This document shows positions 59,698-64,000 of a stretch of 64,000 nt of DNA, piece after piece. The notes under the pieces were generated by a model that made no database searches, had not been told where the DNA came from, and saw only the letters and a program-made list of their open reading frames with translations. The stretch is from UBA1941 sp046329555 (GTDB lineage: Bacteria > Bacteroidota > Bacteroidia > Chitinophagales > LD1). How positions within the stretch are numbered: the first letter of the stretch is position 1; the number at the start of each line of letters is the position of its first letter. Location: NCBI GenBank assembly GCA_046329555.1, contig JAXLUK010000003.1:186001-250000 (forward strand). The letters are read 5' to 3'. Made by a program: the position numbers and the translations under genes.

Positions 59698-61200
59698 ATG
59701 GCTAAAACTGCCGATAAAACATCGCCGAAACCGTCGCAAAAAACCAAAAAATCTTCAAACCCCGGTTTTTTTGATTTCATCAAGAACCGGGAACATCTTA
59801 TTGAAGTGGGTATTCTGTCGGCGTTGTACGTTGTTGTGCTAATCTTCCTGAAGGTTGCCTATCCTTATCCGCAAACAGAGACTGATTCAGGAAATTATAT
59901 TCTTTCTGCGGCCACAGGAAAAATCAATGGGTACCGGCCTTTTGGTTATTCAGGCTTTCTGGCATTTTTCCACTCATTATCCGGCAACGTCACCTTCGTT
60001 ATTGTTTGGCAGTGGCTTTTCACATGGCTCAGCGGCACCAGTTTCTTAATGTCGCTGCGCTATTTTTTCAGACAGTTGCCCCGCCCTTTGTTCTGGGTAC
60101 TTGCGTTGATGATTGTTTTTAATCCGTCGCTCATTTACATGGATGCCTACCTCATGAGTGATAGTTTGTTTGTCAGCTTAACTTTACTGTTTATAACAAC
60201 GGGTATGTGGATGGTTTATAACCACAACTACCTCATGGCGGTGTTGAATTTATGGCTATTGTGGGAATGTATGGATGTTCGGTATATCGGTTTATTCTAT
60301 CCCGCATTTAGCGCAGCTTTTCTGGCGATGAGTTTCTGGCCAAGGATGCGATTTTTTGCGCTGGGCCTGATGGTTATTCCCGCCGTCATTCTTTTTTTGT
60401 ATCGTTCAGGTGCAACCGAACGAATGCAGGAAGAATTTGGTGTAGAAACATTTTCATCATTTGGTGGATGGCAAAAGGCCAATAATGCCGTAGCTATGAT
60501 TCCCGAAATAAAAAAAGAGAATTTGGTTGCCGATGATCCTGATGTTCGATTCATCCATGAGATTGTAAAGCAATTCCCTGATTCTTCCTTCAGTACAGAT
60601 AAAATTATGGCAACAGATTTTATGTGGACGAAAACGGCCCCCGGCAAACAATGTCTGTTTCAATACATACAACAAACGAATACGCCGTACATGAAGGCCT
60701 GGACCTACATGGGTATGAAAATGCAGGATTACGGTGATTGGTTAGAGCGTACACACCGGGCTGCCTATTTCCGGAATTTTGTATTGAAGAATGTACCCAA
60801 TGTGTTTAAGGTTTTTGAAATTAACGAGTATCCCTCATTTGCCGCTGATGCCAATATGAAATCCTTCTTCACAGTTGATCGCGACACTTATACCTATCAG
60901 CGCGCGTGGTTTAAATCACTAACCGGCATAAGACAAATTGCTGACACCCTATTTTGGCTATTGTTTTTTGGAGGCGTACTAGGTTATGGTTGGTTGGTTT
61001 TTCGGCAACAAATCAGCCGATCGGCTATTTTGCTGGCTGGAAGTTTAATTGCGTTTGTACTCGCTTTTGCAGCAGCCAGCGTGTACGCGGCACCCATCAA
61101 CAACTTCAGGTATATGATGCCCATATATTGCTTTCAAGTGGCCATACCCGTGATTATTACTTCATTGTTTCTTTCATCTGACAAAAAAGTGATTGCATGA
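59698..61200 (+). CDS. Polytopic membrane protein, GT-C glycosyltransferase-like
   Basis: Start placed at 59698 (MAKTADKTSPKPSQKTKKSS); the frame to 59569 overlaps tcdA. 500 residues, with about ten membrane helices. After the first helix a lumenal loop has YPQTETDSGNYILSA, with an acidic pair as in GT-C enzymes (ArnT/PMT type). Sugar donor and acceptor cannot be told; glycosylation of T9SS cargo or lipids is possible. aroQ follows with an ATGA overlap. Confidence 0.78.
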   Translation: MAKTADKTSPKPSQKTKKSSNPGFFDFIKNREHLIEVGILSALYVVVLIFLKVAYPYPQTETDSGNYILSAATGKINGYRPFGYSGFLAFFHSLSGNVTFVIVWQWLFTWLSGTSFLMSLRYFFRQLPRPLFWVLALMIVFNPSLIYMDAYLMSDSLFVSLTLLFITTGMWMVYNHNYLMAVLNLWLLWECMDVRYIGLFYPAFSAAFLAMSFWPRMRFFALGLMVIPAVILFLYRSGATERMQEEFGVETFSSFGGWQKANNAVAMIPEIKKENLVADDPDVRFIHEIVKQFPDSSFSTDKIMATDFMWTKTAPGKQCLFQYIQQTNTPYMKAWTYMGMKMQDYGDWLERTHRAAYFRNFVLKNVPNVFKVFEINEYPSFAADANMKSFFTVDRDTYTYQRAWFKSLTGIRQIADTLFWLLFFGGVLGYGWLVFRQQISRSAILLAGSLIAFVLAFAAASVYAAPINNFRYMMPIYCFQVAIPVIITSLFLSSDKKVIA

Positions 61201-61616
61201 AAAAAATCACCATCATCAACGGCCCAAATCTAAATCTGCTCGGAAAGCGCGAACCGGATGTTTATGGCGATATCAGTTTTGATGAGTTTTTTAAAGAACT
61301 CAAAGAGATTTATTCTGCAGATGTGGTGTTGCAGTATGTACAATCGAACATTGAAGGAGAATTAATTGATGCTATCCAGAAGCACGGTTTTAAAAGTGAT
61401 GGCATCATTTTGAATGCGGGCGGTTACACGCATACCAGTGTAGCTTTGCGCGATGCTATTGCCGCCATCAAATGCCCAGTAGTTGAAGTACACATTTCTA
61501 ACATATACGCTCGGGAAGAATTCCGCCATCAATCTATGATTTCGGCAGTATGCCGCGGTGTAATCAGTGGTTTTGGCTTGGAAAGTTATGTCCTAGCACT
61601 CGATAGTTTTTTATAG
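61197..61616 (+). CDS. aroQ: 3-dehydroquinate dehydratase, type II
   Basis: 139 residues. NGPNLNLLGKREPDVYG with catalytic Tyr23, LNAGGYTHTSVALRDA, and EVHISN with His99. Dehydrates 3-dehydroquinate to 3-dehydroshikimate in the shikimate pathway. Coupled by a 4-bp overlap to the membrane protein gene, an unexpected partner. Confidence 0.97.
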   Translation: MKKITIINGPNLNLLGKREPDVYGDISFDEFFKELKEIYSADVVLQYVQSNIEGELIDAIQKHGFKSDGIILNAGGYTHTSVALRDAIAAIKCPVVEVHISNIYAREEFRHQSMISAVCRGVISGFGLESYVLALDSFL

Positions 61617-61645
61617 GAGCATCAGCTACAGGTTCTTCCCAAAAA

Positions 61646-62128
61646 TCAGAATACTTTAACCCTGATTTTATAGGGCGACTGCAAAGTAGTTTCTAAAACC
61701 ACATTGGCATTTTGTTTTTTATTCACAAAAACGAATGCCTCTCTGAACTGCTGATCAAAGGTGTTATGTCCTTCTTTCGACATAGACCACCCAACTAAAC
61801 AAGTTTGCATTTGATTCACCAATTCATAAAACCGATAACTGAAATCCAGCGTGTATCTTTTAGAACTATAGGCTTCTTCGTTGAAATTCACCACCCCATA
61901 TCGCCGCTGTAGTTTGATATGTTCCGTAGAATCAAAAACCGAGATGAGCGATTTGAAATCTTCACCGTCGGAAGAGAAAAAAATACGCTCAGCCATAGTT
62001 TGCGGTACCGAATCAGACTCCACCATTTTCAGTACAGCGGCAATTCTTCCACACAAAGAATCTTTAGTGCTCTGGGCCTCGGCCATCAGAGGCAAAGCCA
62101 GGAACGCTAACAATATTCGGGTTTTCAT
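61646..62128 (-). CDS. Secreted hypothetical protein
   Basis: 160 residues with signal peptide MKTRILLAFLALPLMAEA. The rest is mixed alpha/beta (IFFSSDGEDFKSLISVFDST, YTLDFSYRFYELVNQMQTCL). Not recognised. Separated from murF by 134 bp that carry nothing obvious. Confidence 0.7.
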   Translation of the reverse strand: MKTRILLAFLALPLMAEAQSTKDSLCGRIAAVLKMVESDSVPQTMAERIFFSSDGEDFKSLISVFDSTEHIKLQRRYGVVNFNEEAYSSKRYTLDFSYRFYELVNQMQTCLVGWSMSKEGHNTFDQQFREAFVFVNKKQNANVVLETTLQSPYKIRVKVF

Positions 62129-62262
62129 CCTTTCTTTAAACGTAAAACAACCTCGGAAGTTACCTGCAGTAATGAGTTAGCGAAAATGCCTGGATATCTC
62201 ATAACCCCAAAAAATGTACTGCGCCTTTTCTCAACTCACTGTATGATAAAACGGTCAATTGG

Positions 62263-63558
62263 CTAATCAACCAGAAGTTGTTCCAAACCGTTTGCGCGAG
62301 AGCCTTTTATCAGTATTTGCATCTGCTGAAACCCTTGACTTCTAAACCAGAATTTTAGCTGATCCTTTTCGGCAAACCATATGAATCCAGGTTTGTTTTC
62401 GAGGAAGCTAAAAGCACTACCCAAAAAAACGCGATACTTCAAAGGCATGTCAGCCGCCTGCCGGGCTATCCTGAGATGCTCTTCAGGTGCAGCCGCACCA
62501 AGTTCTTTCATTTCACCAAGAACTACCATCTTATTGTCTCCTTCCAATTGAGTAAAATTTCGCAACGCCTCGGCCATGCTGGAAGGATTAGCATTATATG
62601 CATCCAGAATAATGGTATTACTCTTCCAACTTACTTTTTGCGAACGGTTATTGGTAGGTACGTACTGCTCGATGGCCTGCTGCATATCCATCTCAGAAAC
62701 ACCGAAGTACTTACCCACACACCAGGCAGCCATTACATTCGGAAAATTATATCCGCCAACCAGTTGGGTAGCCACATGTAATCCATTAACTTCTACAACC
62801 AGCATACCATTTACAACAGTTCCATGAGCAGAAACCCAATCATCTTGTTCGGCACCGTAGGTTAGCACATGATCATTGGGAAAGAGTTGCTTTGCCAGGC
62901 TCAACAATTTCGGTTCGCCAGAAAAAACGAATAACTTTCCATGCAGGTTAGCCAGAAAATGAAACAATTCTGTCTTGCCCTTAAAAACCCCTTCCTCGCC
63001 TCCAAAACCTTCTAGATGCGCCTTCCCAATGTTCGTAATTAAACCAAAATCAGGACGTGCATAAAGGCAATAACCGGCAATTTCTTGTTGGTGATTGGCG
63101 CCCATTTCCACAATCGCCATTTCTGTATCCAAAGGAATACTGAGTAACGTAAGCGGTATGCCGATATGATTATTGAGATTACCTTTTGTAGCAACTGTTT
63201 TAAACTTTCTCGACAATACCGTCGCCAGGAGTTCTTTCGTTGTTGTTTTACCATTCGAACCGGTGATGGCAATAACCGGGCATTTCAATTGCTGACGATG
63301 CCACGCCGAAAGCTCCTGTAAGGTTTTCAGCACATCACCCACCAGAATAAGCCTTGATGCCAATGTCGGTTCAACAACCTGAGGTTCGTCAATTACCGCA
63401 TAAGCAGCACCAGCCTGTAACGCAGCAGCAGCGAAGGTATTGCCATTAAACCGTTCTCCTTTTAGTGCGAAGAAGATGGCGTTGGCTGGAACGGATCGCG
63501 TGTCGGTTGTAACGCCTGATGATTGACGATAGAGATCATACAGTGCGGCTATGGTCAT
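62263..63558 (-). CDS. murF: UDP-N-acetylmuramoyl-tripeptide--D-alanyl-D-alanine ligase
   Basis: Start placed at 63558 (MTIAALYDLYRQSSGVTTDT), because the longer frame runs through the terminator hairpin of the upstream gene. 431 residues. VTTDTRSVPANAIFFALKG, ATP loop ITGSNGKTTTK, EMGANHQQEI and DAYNANPSSM. Adds D-Ala-D-Ala to the peptidoglycan precursor. Lies just downstream of the gldJ-like gene on the same strand. Confidence 0.95.
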   Translation of the reverse strand: MTIAALYDLYRQSSGVTTDTRSVPANAIFFALKGERFNGNTFAAAALQAGAAYAVIDEPQVVEPTLASRLILVGDVLKTLQELSAWHRQQLKCPVIAITGSNGKTTTKELLATVLSRKFKTVATKGNLNNHIGIPLTLLSIPLDTEMAIVEMGANHQQEIAGYCLYARPDFGLITNIGKAHLEGFGGEEGVFKGKTELFHFLANLHGKLFVFSGEPKLLSLAKQLFPNDHVLTYGAEQDDWVSAHGTVVNGMLVVEVNGLHVATQLVGGYNFPNVMAAWCVGKYFGVSEMDMQQAIEQYVPTNNRSQKVSWKSNTIILDAYNANPSSMAEALRNFTQLEGDNKMVVLGEMKELGAAAPEEHLRIARQAADMPLKYRVFLGSAFSFLENKPGFIWFAEKDQLKFWFRSQGFQQMQILIKGSRANGLEQLLVD

Positions 63559-63582
63559 GATGTTATTTGAGATTGGAAAAAT

Positions 63583-63615
63583 AAAAAAAGCCTCTTCGCT
63601 TTGAAGAGGCTTTTT
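63583..63615. terminator. Bidirectional intrinsic terminator between gldJ and murF
   Basis: A run of A's and gcctcttc (63590-63597) pair with gaagaggc (63603-63610) plus five T's across a 5-nt loop. A stem of 8 G/C-rich pairs extended by A-T pairs. It lies 20 bp beyond the gldJ stop, so murF would need its own promoter or readthrough. Confidence 0.85.
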
Positions 63616-63635
63616 CGAAAAATATTGATTCAGCA

Positions 63636-64000
63636 TCAGGTACCTTTAGGGAAACGGCGCTTACCTCTTTCCTTAAAGTTATTTCCACCTTTGATTTTAT
63701 TACCACTTGGTGAACCTACGCGATCCATTGCACAACGGAAACCGATATCATCAGTTGACAGCGCCTGATCTAGGTAGCGGCGTGTGCCTGGCGACAAGAA
63801 GTACGCGCGGTCTTTCCATGAACCTCCTTTGTAAACACGCGATTCGTCGTTAATCAACGATGACATGCCGAATTTGTAATCTACATTAGATACTTCATCA
63901 CCATCCACGTAATTCCGAACATCTCCATTGCGATAGTTGCGGCGGTTTGCAGCTTCTTCTTTGGTAACTAAACGATACTGAATATGACCCAAGCTATCCT
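63636..64000 (-). CDS. gldJ: Gliding motility / T9SS lipoprotein GldJ, C-terminal part (5' end outside window)
   Basis: The frame is open to the window edge (DSLGHIQYRLVTKEEAANRR). It shows DVRNYVDGDEVSN, SLINDESRVYKGGSWKDRAY, LSPGTRRYLDQ and IGFRCAMDRVGSP, the end of a SUMF1/formylglycine-enzyme-like domain as found in GldJ and GldK. The layout fits GldJ better than GldK, by memory of the family and not by alignment. GldJ is an outer membrane lipoprotein needed for gliding and for stability of GldK in the type IX secretion machine. The tail GKRRFPKGT is basic. Confidence 0.8.
   Translation of the reverse strand, partial: DSLGHIQYRLVTKEEAANRRNYRNGDVRNYVDGDEVSNVDYKFGMSSLINDESRVYKGGSWKDRAYFLSPGTRRYLDQALSTDDIGFRCAMDRVGSPSGNKIKGGNNFKERGKRRFPKGT

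Noticed and set aside
63559..63636. Extended murF start at 63636
   Set aside because: The extra 26 codons cross the terminator hairpin; family similarity starts at 63558.

Overview
The window is a stretch of Bacteroidota chromosome. Evidence: several proteins end in type IX secretion (T9SS) type-A sorting domains, a gldJ-like gene is cut by the right edge, start sites lack Shine-Dalgarno sequences, promoter-like boxes follow the Bacteroidota TAnnTTTG pattern, and the housekeeping genes (GlmU-like protein, long GAPDH, LptC, DUF4783) are of Bacteroidota type. The family cannot be fixed from sequence alone; a Chitinophagales/Sphingobacteriales-like relative is a reasonable guess.

Layout. (1) 1-12807, minus: the first 4269 codons of a giant surface protein with an N-terminal choice-of-anchor L domain, a Calx-beta-like domain, an Ig/PKD-like domain and about 50 tandem SprB-type repeats of about 75 residues; its 3' end lies outside the window. 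(2) 13033-17598: a T9SS-exported esterase, a lipoprotein proline iminopeptidase-like hydrolase and a long-form GAPDH. (3) 17599-24181: an accessory island with an IS110-family element, intergenic hairpin repeats, three copies of an unrecognised structured repeat, an ArdC C-terminal fragment, an orphan LuxR-type response regulator, a T9SS propeller-like protein and the remains of a T9SS protein that has lost its 5' end. (4) 24182-36613: ffh, a compact operon (GlmU-like, tpiA, prmA, a 1700-residue exported protein) ending in a clear terminator, DUF1573 plus ruvX, lipoproteins and lptC. (5) 36713-49020: a PorE-like OmpA protein, DedA, aroE, a secreted lysyl oxidase, a fatty acid hydroxylase, rsmG, nadC, DUF4783 and gpmI. 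(6) 49023-64000: a DmeF-like CDF transporter, a DUF899 protein, a 2-oxoacid dehydrogenase E2, ychF, an MBL hydrolase, holA, an M23 peptidase, tcdA, a membrane glycosyltransferase-like protein, aroQ, murF and the 3' end of gldJ.

The most interesting object is the IS110-family element at 17901-19347. Its 5' non-coding region can be read as a bridge RNA gene: a 9-bp stem closes a target loop whose two arms match the left flank and complement the right flank of this very insertion, and a second segment repeats the right end of the element exactly. If the ends are joined in a circle, a TTG from the right end and a TATCTTTG from the left end lie 19 nt apart, making a Bacteroidota-type promoter that exists only in the circular form. 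The element sits at a CT dinucleotide beside a large intergenic hairpin repeat.

The T9SS cargo (esterase, propeller protein, lysyl oxidase, probably the giant adhesin), the PorE-like protein and GldJ together suggest a cell with an active type IX secretion system and possibly gliding. The rest is mostly core metabolism and translation, packed tightly with many 4-bp start/stop overlaps.
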